The notes: generated by a model from the sequence alone, not told the origin. Positions 9,909 through 21,634 are shown, counted from the stretch's first letter. The stretch is 26,349 bases of DNA from Smittium mucronatum (GCA_001953115.1 LSSL01004936.1:1-26349); one strand, 5' to 3'. Program-made: numbers and translations.

Positions 9909-12900
9909 ATCGAGGAAATGTTAAATGAGACAAGAATAGTACCTCAGACTACCAAAACCAAGAATCTTGAAATTCTGCTGAAGAAACTAACTGGTTTCAT
10001 CCAAAACACACCTGAGATTCCTGAGCTTCCGTTGAAACAAGCAATTCAAAATCTTTATACAAACTTCAAGTCAAATAAAAATAAAGAACATACACAATAC
10101 AAAATTCCATTTCTCAAACCTGCTTTAGATACCAGCAATTTTATAGTAAAGTACCAACCTCCACTGAAGATTGCTGTTGTTGGGTCTTATGCTTTGGGGT
10201 TAGCCGTTAAAACTAGATTCGGTTTCAATGTAGACATCGCTGTACAGATGCCTAATGACTTATTCCTGGAAAAGGACTACTTGAATTTCAGATACTTCCA
10301 TAAACGCAGTTATTACTTAGGGTGCTTGTTATCGTTTCTAAAAGATAACAATGATTTGTCTGATTCTTTAAATTTTGAATACGACTATCTGAGAGGAGAT
10401 GAACGGCTTCCCATTATCGTTTGCTATAATAAAAAAGAAACCAAAAATTCTAATGATTTTTGCTTCAGAATAATTCCTTGTATCTCGCCTGATCTTTTTT
10501 CTCGTGATAAATTAAGCCCTTCTAGAAATCACATTAGACCCAACTATCTGAAAAATTCTTGGGACTCGAATAAAACTCAATCCCATGATGATTCTTCTAA
10601 TTCATCATTACTAAACCCCCCTACACCAAACTACAACTCTTCTTTACTTTCCGAAATTCAATACTTTTCTCACATGAATTTTTTGCATAATCTTTGTAAA
10701 CAAAGTCCTGGATTCAAAGATGCTGTAATTTTGATTAAAATTTGGATAAGCCAAAGAGGTTTCGGAAAGCGAGTTACTAATTTTAGCCTCAGAAATGGCG
10801 ATACAGAGCGCAATGGTTCAGTCAATGGATTTCTACTAACTATGATGCTGGCATGGTTGATTTGTGGCCATCGTGACACCTCATCTAAAGATATTCCTAT
10901 CCTATCCACTGGACTTAGCTCTTTCCAGATGTTTAAAGCATTTTTGTCATTTCTAAGCGTTAATTTATTATCATCTTCTAAGCCTGAATTTGAATTCAAA
11001 AATTCTAGCCAGGACGAGTCTTTAAAATCCAATTTCACTCTTTCTAAATTTTCTGAAAATTTTGATCATGTCTTTATAGACCCATCTGGGTACTTAAATT
11101 TGATGTCCAGAGCTCGTGAATGGGAATTAAGAAGATTAAAAATTGAAGCCACTAACTCTCTTCATATTCTAAGCTCAGAGGAAGAAAAAGGATTCTTTTC
11201 TGTGTTTATTGATTACGTCGATAATCCATTGTGTGTATACGACCATTTATTTAAAATCGAATTGGATAATTTAAAATACCATATCGATCAGTTGATGTAT
11301 TCCAATTTTTCTTGCGAACAAAGCTCTTCTTTTACTTGGGAAATGTTGGATGAGGCGAATCTCGTATCCTATTTACAAAAACAAATTGTTAAAGTTATTT
11401 CTAGAGGTTTAGGGAATCGCTTAACTTTGATAGAGGCTAGGCAGCCCGAATTGCTGAATCATCTTACAAAATCTGGGGAAAAAACCGAAAGCAGTGAAGA
11501 AAACAGTTCAAAGAAAATATCATTTTTGTTAGGTTTAATTGTAGACAAATCCGAAGCATCTAAGTTAGTTACACTGGGACCCTACCCCCCAGCAGTTTCT
11601 GAAAATTCCGAGAATTCTGCGGTGGAATGCATTAACTTCGAAAATCTGTGGGGAAATAAATCAGAGCTTCGTAGGTTTAAGGACGGTACCATAAGATTAT
11701 CTACTGTTTGGGGATCGGGACAATCAACTATTACTGAAAGGAGTGCAATTGTTCCGAAAATGGCTTCTTTTTTAATGATGAGACATTTCAGAATCTCCTC
11801 TCCATCAGGAATACTCAATAGCCAAGAGCTTTCCGTTCTTAACTGTGAAAATAAAATCCCTGAGAGCGCCATCTTTTTGAAAGTTCTAGGTAAAGGTTAT
11901 GGAGGCAGACTTTTTATACCAGGCGTATTTTTAAACAAATTTTTACAAACCTCTGACGAATTTAAATGCCAGAAAAACTCTATGAAAATAGACTCATTCT
12001 TTTCATCACCTAAACCCTTTTTGGATTTCGAAACAACCCAAAAATACTTTATCGAATGGACCAAAAAAGTTATTTCATTGGGGGATGAATTACCACTACA
12101 GATTTCTTCTGTCAGAACTACTTCAGCTTTTTTAAGGGGAACTTCTGTGACTGTCCCAAAACAAACCTTTGATAACAACGATACCTATTTGTATCCCATT
12201 GACGCTATTCTAGAATTTGAGAGTTCTACAAAATGGCCCGATGAAATATTAGCGATCCAAAAGGTTAAAGCAGCTTTTTTACAAAAACTTGGAGATATAT
12301 ATTCTTCAAAAAACAAAGGATCTACTTTCAATGTTGTTAGCAGAAGTTATGGCCACTCCGATTCAGAATCTAATAGCCACGTTTTGGTATCTGGGACTGC
12401 ACCTCTTTCTGTTGGGAGCGAAGAAGGTCCCGAAAATTCTGGAGACTTGCTGTCTCATGAACAGGATTTGTTTTTGGAGATTTTCGACAGCAACTACACT
12501 GGGTTTATTTACAGGATAGCTTTAAAATTGGATCGTGAGAAATTCTTTTACGACCGAATTATCAAACAATATAAAGTTTCAACACCTTTAATAAAAGAAG
12601 TAACTTCTAAAAAATCTAAAATCTCTGCATTGTCTAAAAGGATTAGGCATTGGAACCGAGTTTATGAATGGAGACCAAAACATCACTATGAAGTGGAAAG
12701 CTTTTCAAAAACTCATTACCCTGCTTTTTCTATTACCTGTAGACTATTCAAAAGATGGTTATCTAGTCACTTTCTTCTAATCGAATCAGGGCAAGGATAC
12801 ATATCACCCTATGGAGTTCATGGAATTCCTGAGGAAGTTGCAGAATTATTGGTTGCATGCGTTTTCTCTAACAAATCGTACGATTATAAGGTTTACTTAG

Positions 12901-13889
12901 GAAGTCCCAGCACTATTTCTTCGGCCTTTGCAAGAGTTTTAGAGCTGGTATCAAATTATAAATTTTCGGACTTCCCTTTATTAGTTGATTTGAATATCGA
13001 TCTTGAGGATAATGGCTTGATCTTGAAAAGCAATGATGCTGTGGATTGGATTGAAGCAATCGAGTATTTTAACAATAGTAAAAAATCCAAGTTTTTCGGA
13101 GGAATGTATATAATGACACCAAAGGATCAAAAATGTGAATGGTTTGGCCACATTTCAGCTTTAGCAACTAATCAAATCAGGAGACTAGCATCAGCATCCT
13201 TGAATGTTCTATATGAATCTATTGAAAAAGATGACTTGAATTTAATCTGTAAAATTTTCATCAGTCCAACTAATGGTTTTGATTTTAAGCTAGTATTGGA
13301 TCCCGAATTTTGCACACGTATAAATCAATCTATAGCCCCAGAAGCTTTCAAACGCAACCAGATGCAGTATTTGAAATCATCTGATTTTACTGCTTCAAAG
13401 GGAAAAGATATAGATCGTAAATCCTTCCAGAAAAAATCGATCAGCGGATCTAAATCTGATAATTTAGATGAATTTAAAAATATAGAACTTGCAAAAAAGG
13501 ATTCTGATGAGAACCACGATGGCGATAATTACGAGTCTAAACCAGATAATATTCTTGAAATAGCTAGTATGAACACCGATTCTAATCCATTTGGTGATGA
13601 AAAGATGGTTGATTTTGACCCAGTATCTAAACTCAAAAGCGAGTTGGATCTGATTTACGATAAATCCGCTGTTTTCTTTTATGATACATATGGCGGAAAC
13701 ACCATATATGGGCTTTGGAACCCATCGATTCTAAAAACAGTTTCAAACCCAATAAAATTTAAAGCTAATTTGGGAATGAACACCATACCTTCTAACAATG
13801 AAAACCAAGTTTCTTTAAATACTGAAGCTATACTATGCGAAATTCTTAATTTGGGGGAAGATTTGATAAACGAAGTTAATGTTAAATAA
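9909..13889 (+). CDS. UTP22: UTP22/NOL6-like nucleolar protein, exon 2 (residues 126-1451)
   Basis: This is the main body of a Utp22/Nrap-family protein, which in yeast acts in the nucleolar small-subunit processome on pre-18S rRNA, bound to Rrp7 and CK2. Numbering is for the joined 1451-residue protein. A degenerate nucleotidyltransferase core carries GSYALG (217-222) and NVDIAVQMP (from ~232). PPTPNYNSSLL is at 362-372. The helix FKDAVILIKIWISQRGF is at 394-410. LWGNKSELRRFKDG, the Nrap signature, is at 705-718. ISSVRTTSAFLRGTSV is at 857-872. RLFKRWLSSHFLL (1070-1082) and IPEEVAELLVACVF (~1098-1111) mark the second tandem half. FFYDTYGG (1381-1388) and GLWNPS close the last domain. The second carboxylate of the transferase D-x-D is Ala236, in line with the family being non-catalytic. 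The protein is longer than yeast Utp22 (~1240) and human NOL6 (~1150). Part of the excess is a charged, low-complexity insert at ~1283-1361. The frame has no internal break. Family assignment is from remembered motifs, not a search. Confidence 0.95.
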   Translation: MEEMLNETRIVPQTTKTKNLEILLKKLTGFIQNTPEIPELPLKQAIQNLYTNFKSNKNKEHTQYKIPFLKPALDTSNFIVKYQPPLKIAVVGSYALGLAVKTRFGFNVDIAVQMPNDLFLEKDYLNFRYFHKRSYYLGCLLSFLKDNNDLSDSLNFEYDYLRGDERLPIIVCYNKKETKNSNDFCFRIIPCISPDLFSRDKLSPSRNHIRPNYLKNSWDSNKTQSHDDSSNSSLLNPPTPNYNSSLLSEIQYFSHMNFLHNLCKQSPGFKDAVILIKIWISQRGFGKRVTNFSLRNGDTERNGSVNGFLLTMMLAWLICGHRDTSSKDIPILSTGLSSFQMFKAFLSFLSVNLLSSSKPEFEFKNSSQDESLKSNFTLSKFSENFDHVFIDPSGYLNLMSRAREWELRRLKIEATNSLHILSSEEEKGFFSVFIDYVDNPLCVYDHLFKIELDNLKYHIDQLMYSNFSCEQSSSFTWEMLDEANLVSYLQKQIVKVISRGLGNRLTLIEARQPELLNHLTKSGEKTESSEENSSKKISFLLGLIVDKSEASKLVTLGPYPPAVSENSENSAVECINFENLWGNKSELRRFKDGTIRLSTVWGSGQSTITERSAIVPKMASFLMMRHFRISSPSGILNSQELSVLNCENKIPESAIFLKVLGKGYGGRLFIPGVFLNKFLQTSDEFKCQKNSMKIDSFFSSPKPFLDFETTQKYFIEWTKKVISLGDELPLQISSVRTTSAFLRGTSVTVPKQTFDNNDTYLYPIDAILEFESSTKWPDEILAIQKVKAAFLQKLGDIYSSKNKGSTFNVVSRSYGHSDSESNSHVLVSGTAPLSVGSEEGPENSGDLLSHEQDLFLEIFDSNYTGFIYRIALKLDREKFFYDRIIKQYKVSTPLIKEVTSKKSKISALSKRIRHWNRVYEWRPKHHYEVESFSKTHYPAFSITCRLFKRWLSSHFLLIESGQGYISPYGVHGIPEEVAELLVACVFSNKSYDYKVYLGSPSTISSAFARVLELVSNYKFSDFPLLVDLNIDLEDNGLILKSNDAVDWIEAIEYFNNSKKSKFFGGMYIMTPKDQKCEWFGHISALATNQIRRLASASLNVLYESIEKDDLNLICKIFISPTNGFDFKLVLDPEFCTRINQSIAPEAFKRNQMQYLKSSDFTASKGKDIDRKSFQKKSISGSKSDNLDEFKNIELAKKDSDENHDGDNYESKPDNILEIASMNTDSNPFGDEKMVDFDPVSKLKSELDLIYDKSAVFFYDTYGGNTIYGLWNPSILKTVSNPIKFKANLGMNTIPSNNENQVSLNTEAILCEILNLGEDLINEVNVK

Positions 13890-13981
13890 TTGTTTTTTTT
13901 CAGAAAGCCTTTAGCTCTACGTAAATTCGGTCGATCTTATTTTTTCTAAAATTAAGTTTATTACGAACTTTCTTTCTTTGA

Positions 13982-13987
13982 AATAAA
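13982..13987 (+). promoter_or_regulatory. Candidate poly(A) signal AATAAA for UTP22
   Basis: A canonical AATAAA hexamer lies 93 nt after the UTP22 stop codon, in a T-rich context. Such hexamers are common by chance in this composition, so its use is inferred from position alone. Confidence 0.35.
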
Positions 13988-13989
13988 TA

Positions 13990-15183
13990 TTATTCTTTAT
14001 ATAGTATAAGTCCAATATTTATTTTTTCCTATTGTTTTATTTTTTTAAACCAATTCTCTTATAGTTTAGCTAAAACTTTAATAGCTTTGGTACTTGAAGT
14101 TATTTAAAGTTTTGGCTGGTTTCTATTTTTGAAGACTGGGTCATTTTTTTATAGAGGGTAGACATCTCCATAAATTTTAACTTTAATATAATATCGAAAA
14201 ATTCCAGAAAGTATATTTATAAATTCATCCAATAAAAATAAATTGAAATTTGAAGTATTTATTATTTGTAAAATATGACGAAGGTAATATAATAAGTGCG
14301 ATTTTCAGTATCCGTTCGCCAATTTAGGGCTTGGATTTCTAATTGAATGTGATGGTTTGTTCTCAACAATTTAAACATTGAAAAAGGTTTAGTCCTAGTG
14401 ATTAGTATACCCTTTTTTCGAAGTGTTCTCCACAGAATATCTCAAAACATTTATTTATCACCCAAAATTATATTTTAGATGAATTAGATGGTTATTAAAC
14501 TACTAAAAATCGCCTTAAATAAGATGTATCCTGATTTTTTTATCTTATAATTTAAAAGTATTTATCAAATTTAAATTAAAACTATTCAAGAAAATAAACC
14601 AATTTTATCTATAAATAATAAGATAATTTTGGAAAATAACCGCAAATGGTTCTATATGGAAGCTTAAATACTTAGGCAGCCTTGAATTCATATAATTCGT
14701 TCTGATTTCGCTAAATTTGGCTTTGAATATACACGTGAGAACTATCCTTTTAGTTTTATAACATCCATTTTAAATTTTAATTCAAGTCAATAACAATCAA
14801 AAATTATTCATTTGACCTACTTATTATTATAATCTTTATAATCGAGAAACGATCAAAGGATTTTTTTAATGCATTGTTTCGACTTATATATCATTATTTG
14901 AATTAATCGTGTACCACAGACCTTATTAAATAATTTCGTTTAAGTGCTACCCTGCATTACTGGAGGAACGGAACTAATTATGGAAATTTAGCGAAAAAAT
15001 TCGTATTTTTTTCATACCATCATATTTTTTTATTTTTTTATTTTAAGCTTTAAATAAATTTGGTTTATAAAATAGTGGAAAATAAGAGTAGTTCAGTTTT
15101 GGTCTGTTTAGCTCCCGGAAAATGCAAATATCATCAAAGGAAATTTTGGATTTTTTTGCTCTTTTTGCAAAAAAAAATATGTA
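13990..15183. other. AT-rich intergenic region right of UTP22
   Basis: About 1.2 kb with no supportable gene. It contains R2 copy 2 (14312-14405), a short third R2-like block (14707-14726), and otherwise A/T runs. R1 copy 2 follows; its left edge cannot be fixed, because copy 1 is cut by the window. Confidence 0.7.
14312..14405 (+). repeat. Diverged repeat R2, copy 2 (downstream of UTP22)
   Basis: It matches 9065-9160 in the same orientation: TTCGC, 'TTTAGGgcTTGGATTTCT', then 'TTTAaacatTGAAAAAgG' and a GTCCTAG block. The two copies bracket the gene about 5.2 kb apart and are well diverged. Confidence 0.55.
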
Positions 15184-15560
15184 GAGACAATTGAAAAATT
15201 ATTTTTGGTGTGCAAAAAATGGGATAACACCTGCAGAAATATAATTGAGCGATTTTTTGCCCAAAAAATAAATTTTCAAGAGTGGGTATTTTTTCTTCTG
15301 CTGATCTAGCTCTTTGGAGTAGATTAAAAACTCTTTTTTTTGGGGGGGGGGGTGGTTCTAAAAAACCTTTTTTTAAGCTCCACGCTGACGACGCCAACCA
15401 AATAATTGAATCAAAACAATTAAATTTTTGTATGTCATTCGTGTTGCTCATCTGTTAATACTGAATGGTATTAATGGATCAACAGAAACATTGAGCCAAT
15501 ACTCAGTGCGTAAAGAACTACTAGAGTGGATAATTGTGACGGAGTAGGATTTTTTTAAAG
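15184..15560 (+). repeat. Dispersed repeat family R1, copy 2
   Basis: This is the second long copy of R1, collinear with 1-360. Landmarks are GCAGAAATATAATTGAGC near 15233, a G run at 15342-15352 followed by a TCTAAAAAACC block, CACGCTGACGACGCC near 15381, CAAATAATTGAA near 15400, TTTTTGTATGTCATTC near 15425, TTGAGCCAATACTCAGTG near 15491, CTACTAGAGTGG near 15519 and GGAGTAGGATTTTTTT at the 3' end. The A-box-like motif of copy 1 is degraded here (TAGCTCTTTGG). The copies differ by many substitutions and small indels, so this is not a recent duplication. Confidence 0.8.
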
Positions 15561-18500
15561 GATTTTTATTGGTCCCTTTATTGATTTATTGCGTTCTAAA
15601 AAAATTCTGCGTAAAAAATAATTTTTAAAAAAGGATATTTATATATTTAGTCTAAAAATCCTCTTTTAAATTAAAATCTTTTTAATTGAGTTTAAACTGT
15701 ATATTTTTAAAACTTGATATACTTTCAAATTTATTTAAAAAATATCATAAAAGTGATAAGATTTTCAATTATTTTACGATATTTAATTAAAAAAATAAAA
15801 TAAATATGATTTTCATTTTTTTCATTAACTATATAGTTATTTTTAGTCAATTTCTTATTATAACTTTGAATAAATTAAGCACCGCTTTTATTTTAACTTC
15901 GATAAATTTAAATTCTATTGGTTAATTTTTTTAATCGATAATAATTTTTTTTAGGAAATTCAATAAGTTACAACACTTGCACAAAAAAAATATACAAATT
16001 TTTTTATTTTTTTGCATTCACATTTTATCAATTTAATACTTATAAAGATCTTAAAAAATGAGGGCGGGGTTATAATTTATCTTAATTTAAACTAAATTCA
16101 TCTGAAAGAGATTTGTTAGTGTTTGAATAGATTTTCACTACGTTTATAAAAAAATTCTGTGTAAAAATAAACCGTGTTATTAATTTTTCAATTTTTTTTT
16201 CTTGATTTAGATTAATGGAATCAAAAAATTACCCCAATTTCTCAAAAATAAGATACCGAAATTTTCTTATAAAATAAGAAAAATGTTATGGGTATCAGTA
16301 AATTTTTGTTTTTTAACTATATAAAAAATTCAAAATTTTATAACCCACATTAAAACTTTGATAAATTCAGACAAAATAAAGCTCTATTATTTTAAAAAAA
16401 ATTTAATTAAGTATGGAAAATTATCTTCCCATAATAAAACTAATTATATTAAAATAGAAAAAAGTGTAATAATTTTTTATGATTATGTGTCAGTTGGCCT
16501 ATTTAAAATTGAACTATTAAAGTTTTCGCCTACTTTCTAGAAGACTTAAATTATGATAATTTTTTTATTTTATACTGTCGATACAGATTCGTCTTTTGAT
16601 AGACTTTTTGATTTATAGTTTAGGGTCCCGATAGAAATAAAAATTAGGTAAAATTGTGAGTAGGTGAATATTCTTTACAGCGGAGAAAGTTGAAATTTCC
16701 CGGCACCTTTTTTTATACTAATATATGTCAATATAAATACTGCCATGAAGTAATGAACATTCATTGGATGTATTTTCTTAATTGTTATAGATTTAATGTT
16801 TATCCAATTAATATACAAAAGACTAAAATAAATATGGCCATTATTGGAGAAAATATAAATTGTGACTATAACAAGATAAAAATTATTTCCAAAGCTCCCA
16901 TTTATTATTGAATATAAATTAAACTTGGTTATTAAATTTTACCAATTTAAATGCATCAAAAAGTGGATTATAAGTTATATTAGATCTTTTATAATAAATG
17001 AAATGAAACATGATCGAAATTACATTATTTTTTTCAACTATTTGCTGATTTACACCCACAGAAAACAAAAATAAAACAAAAAAAAATCATTTAGGTATAT
17101 TATTAAATAAGATACTGAGATATTGAATATCGGAAAAACAATTTATTTTTATTTTAAGTGGACATTTGTCCAGGCTAATTATAGGTATTAATCCAAAAGT
17201 TGGAGCAAAGATTCGAAAAAAATACACCAATATATAAAATCAGTTATAAAATTTAAAAAATACAATCAAAAATTGATTTAAAATAAGAAATTTAAATAAA
17301 GATTTATGGCCAGTTATTAATAAATCATGTGATACCCTTATAATAATTCGAAAAAACTTTAATAAAGATATTTTTAAATGGATTTTTTTTATACAGAAAA
17401 TAATCATCCGATAAAAAAAACGTTCTATTTAAATATGATGTCTCTCTTAAATAAAAAAAATTTTATAAATATCATATTGTTTTTAATAAACAATTTAAAG
17501 TAGTATATTTCAATAAAATATCATTTAAATTCATTTTTTGAAAAATGAAAATCGTTATAGTATACCAAAAATATTGCAAAATTACAGAAATTATATTCAA
17601 AATGTGAGTATATCACATAAAGTAAAGGCCAGATTTTATAATCAGTGTCCAAAAAATAGTGAAAAGCCCTAAAAAGAGGCCAATATTTTAGTTTAATTTT
17701 ATTTGAGGTCATTTTATGAGTATTTTTATATAATTTTGGATTCCTAATACAAGTAAAATTAAGTTTTAAATTTTGAAAAAACAAAGAAATCAATTTTCCA
17801 AAAATTAAACCAAAATGATATTTCTAATAAGACTTTATCTTTAAAATTCGGGAAAAAATTGGTACCGTATAAATTGAAAATTTCCAATAACTTTAAATTA
17901 AATAGGAGAATAAATCTGATTTTAATTATTATTTCCTATATAAAAAACTAAAAACAGTGACAAATAAGAATAAAAATTAGCATATAAAATACTAATACTA
18001 TAATTTTAATTCAATTTTTATACTACATCAATTTTCAAATCCAGCAATTTTAATTAATTAAATCTCACGATATTCTATAAATAAAATTGAAAATTTTGAT
18101 ATTAATTCTTTATATAAATTAAAATTACCGATTTCAAATAAATTATATCCCTTGTACTAGATAGCTTTAATATAATAAATTTCAATGGTAGTAGATTTTT
18201 TATTTAATTTAATAATACAAATTTAATTTTTTAAATCTATTACACAAAAAAAAATTAATATAATATGAAATATATTGTCAAATTATCTAATTAAAATCGC
18301 TATTTCAACTCTTTTATTAAAAAGAATATGTATATATATATCAAAAAAAAATTTACATTATTAGGATGCTATTGGAAAAAAAACGGTTACTTATAGTATT
18401 GTAATAAAAAAAATCAACATATTTGTGCCATTTTTTCACGATAATTACTGGCTACTTTTTTGGAGGTTGATATTCTAAAATCAGTAGTATAAAAAACCCC

Positions 18501-19384
18501 TTTTTTCAAAAATATTTATGAATCAAAATAAAAATTTACAAATTTTATATTAAGAAAAGAAAATCCTCAATTTTATTTTTGATTAGTTTATATTTCATAG
18601 AATGTTGGACTTTTTTTATTAAAATATTTACTCAATGGAATACTTTATAATACGAAACCATAAAAAAGGGAAATATTTATAAAAATGCAAATAGAAGAAA
18701 TTTTATTTCACAATATTGTAATTTTTTATGTAAAATTTTCATATCCAAGTATATTCATAATAATTTAAACAAAAATAAAATTTCAATTAGATTTTTTTTT
18801 ATTCTTCGCATAAAAAATAAATTTATTGTATAAAATTAGCATAACACCATGTAAATACACTAATTTCTAAAAATGGCCAAGATATGAATATATATTTGAA
18901 TAGATAAATTTTCAATTAATATATAGATACATCCTTACACGTTTATTGAGTTTATAATTTTAATTCTTTAAAATAATATCTTTAAATGCTAGTTATTCCA
19001 TTGGAAAATCAATTTGATTTAAATATTAGCGCTACTAAAGCTTTTATCATGCTATTTAATTAATTTTAAATCCACTTAAAATATATTAACAAGAGTAATT
19101 TATCAATTTCATTCTAAATAGTCATCTGTAAAGGATTAATTTACCTATAAAATCATATAAAAAATCAGATCTATTTAAAATTTTCTTTCCTTAGAAAGTT
19201 TTTATATGGAAAATTTTTCCATTTAATTATTTTCAGAGGTTATATGATAATATGATCTATTTTCAAGAGATATAATACGTCTTTTATTCTTGTTTTATGA
19301 ACTAATCGCTCTTATTTATAGTTCTTTAGCTCCCCGAAATTCTTCGCCGCCTGTTTTTTAATCGATAAACACAACCCTCGAAAA

Positions 19385-20010
19385 AATCCATCGATAATAT
19401 TATCAATTTTCACAATTTTATCCTCTTTTTTTATTAAATGGATGAAGGGAATATATTTATAATAAATTTCCAAATTAAGCTATTTTCGAATTAAAAGTTT
19501 TTCACCTGCAAAATTTTATCAGTATTTTTTTGAAGATATTTTTTAATAAAATGCAGAATAATAATAAAAAAGAAGATTACCGGATTGACCAATGTTATAA
19601 ATTGCTAAAAATGATAAATATTGAATTTAAAAGATGAATAAACTCTCTTTTCAAAGGATTTTTTAAGTGTTTAAAATCTCTATAAAAAAGAAATCGGGTC
19701 TAATCCTCCTGCATAGATTCTTCGATTAAAATTTTCACGCCTGTAAAATTCAAAAAAATAATAATAGGAAATTTCGATCGTATTTTTTGTTGAAAAATAT
19801 GAAAATTTCTTTCAGTTAATTTTATTTCTATCCGCAATTTTTTGCAAAATACTTTGAGCAATCCATAACTTTAATTAACTTATAAACCGATGAATTAATA
19901 AGAGGGATAAACTCCTAAAAAAATTATTTAAAAAAAATAACCTTATATCGAGAGGTAGTTTTTTTCTCTTTTTTTTACTTTTCGATTTTGAGAATATTCA
20001 CTTAATAGTT
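19385..20010 (+). repeat. Possible decayed tandem array with ~90- to 260-bp spacing
   Basis: A motif of the form TCGA-T/A-TTAAAA-TTTTCAC-CTGCAAAATT recurs at about 19391, 19486, 19722 and, more weakly, 19982. Between the last units, 'TTGACCAATgttATAAA' (near 19585) pairs with 'TTGAGCAATccATAACT' (near 19854), and 'GATGAATAAACTC' (near 19634) pairs with 'GGGATAAACTC' (near 19903). The repeated order suggests an old tandem duplication. In such AT-rich DNA, chance similarity cannot be excluded by eye. Confidence 0.3.
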
Positions 20011-21634
20011 CTTAAAAAGGTATTGAATGAATTTAAATCAAAAGAAGTCAAAATTTCCCTTAAATAATTGGATTGCTAATAACAGTAAAAATGTATTTCA
20101 AACTATTTGAAGTAAAAAAGAATACTCACAAACAGGCTTTCTTTGGAAATTGTATCGATGCCATCATCTCTATAATTTAGACTTCAAATAAAGCTTTTCT
20201 TAAATTTTATGAGGAAAAAACAGTTAGAAGTGTAGCTTTGGTTAGAAAAAGGCAAAAGATAAATAAATTAAAAAATTAATAATTATAAGAATCAAAAAAA
20301 AATATTCATCGGATATATTATAAACTGCTATCATCATTTTTATATATGATTTTATTCACATTTCTTATTAATTTCAAAAAAATCGGTTATAATTTTGCAA
20401 ATCTAGTAAATTTTAATAAGATTTTTAATAAATGATGTTATCTTAATAAAACATGAAATCATCATGATTAGTAATAAAAATTCCAAAATATACTTTTATT
20501 CATAGTAATTACCTTTTTGTATAATGGTTATCAAAACCTATGGTTTATATATGATTAGTGATATATATTGAAATTTTCGTTTTTATTTGGTCAATATCGT
20601 AAAAAATATTTAAATAAAAGTTTTACACAGATAATATACCATTTTACGTTTTTTGTAGATTTAATTTATTTGAAATACTATGCCTTTGTTCCTGAACAGT
20701 TAGCATTTATTATATAATTCATTATAAAAGTTTAAAAAATTTTAAATATTGGTTTTATTTGTAAATATCATATTTTATTATAAAAATTTAAAAAAAAAAT
20801 TTATTTAAATTTATTTTCATATGACGGCCAAGAATTTCAATATTTTTGTTATCAATCACACTCTTTTTTAATAATTTATGGAAGAATTTGCTATTTAGCA
20901 GGAATAATTACTAAATTCATGGTTTTTTCCAACTAAATCCAAGACATTTTTTGCAACTTTTTCCATATTTTTTTATTGTTAAAATATTTTAAACCTTGTT
21001 TAAAGATCGTTTTTTAAAAAAAAAATTCTTTTTGAGCAAAAAATATCCAATGAAACCAAAATATTAAACTAGTTATTTATTTTTATATTCTCAGATCAGA
21101 AAAAATTTTGGCAAATTTTATTTTAAAAACCTTTAAGAATATCAGAATAATCGAAATCTTCAATAAGGAGAGAATACATAGATTTAATTGGATACATTTT
21201 TAAATATTTATTACTTCACTTCACTTTTTTATTCGAAAAAAAATTAGGGGGAAAAAATAATAATCATTTAATTAAAAAACTTTTAAAGCAAGAGGTAAAA
21301 ATAAAAAAATAAAGCCAGCCCCTTTTGTCTGTTTTTTAATTTAAATATCTCGATCATGTTTTTTTACTTTAAATTTCATAATTTTTTGGCACCATTTCAA
21401 CTAGATAAAAGATTGCTATAAAAGCGAGCTATAAGCTATTTGAATACTATATATATATATAACATCACAAAATTAAACTATTTTATATTGGTATACTTAC
21501 TTGAAACCACGACATTTTTTTAATTCCGCTTAGAATTAAAAAAGATAGAACATTAAATAAAAAAAACCAGTCATAAAATTTAGAAATATCCAAGAAATTA
21601 TTAATACATATACATATATATGCGCGTGTGTTTT

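Noticed and set aside
12289..12519. Frames overlapping UTP22 exon 2 on either strand (also 10670-11038, 11582-11872 and 11897-12178)
   Set aside because: They are shadows of the long coding exon, whose frame is supported by family motifs throughout.
13891..13904. TTTTTTTTCAG just after the UTP22 stop, resembling a 3' splice site
   Set aside because: The coding frame is complete and ends in the conserved family C-terminus. No donor before the stop gives a sensible extension.
16358..16540. 60-codon + frame
   Set aside because: Pure AT-rich codon use, no motif, chance length.
16652..16680. GTGAGT...TTTACAG resembling a minimal intron
   Set aside because: Only about 30 nt long, with no coding sequence on either side.
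16690..16911. 73-codon + frame
   Set aside because: It is Asn/Ile/Lys/Tyr-rich with no family resemblance. At this composition stops occur roughly once per ten codons, so a few frames of 60-90 codons are expected in 26 kb on two strands.
17521..17793. 90-codon minus-strand frame, the longest in the deserts
   Set aside because: Length is within chance expectation for the number of frames, composition is biased to Phe/Tyr/Asn/Lys, and no motif or splice signal is seen.
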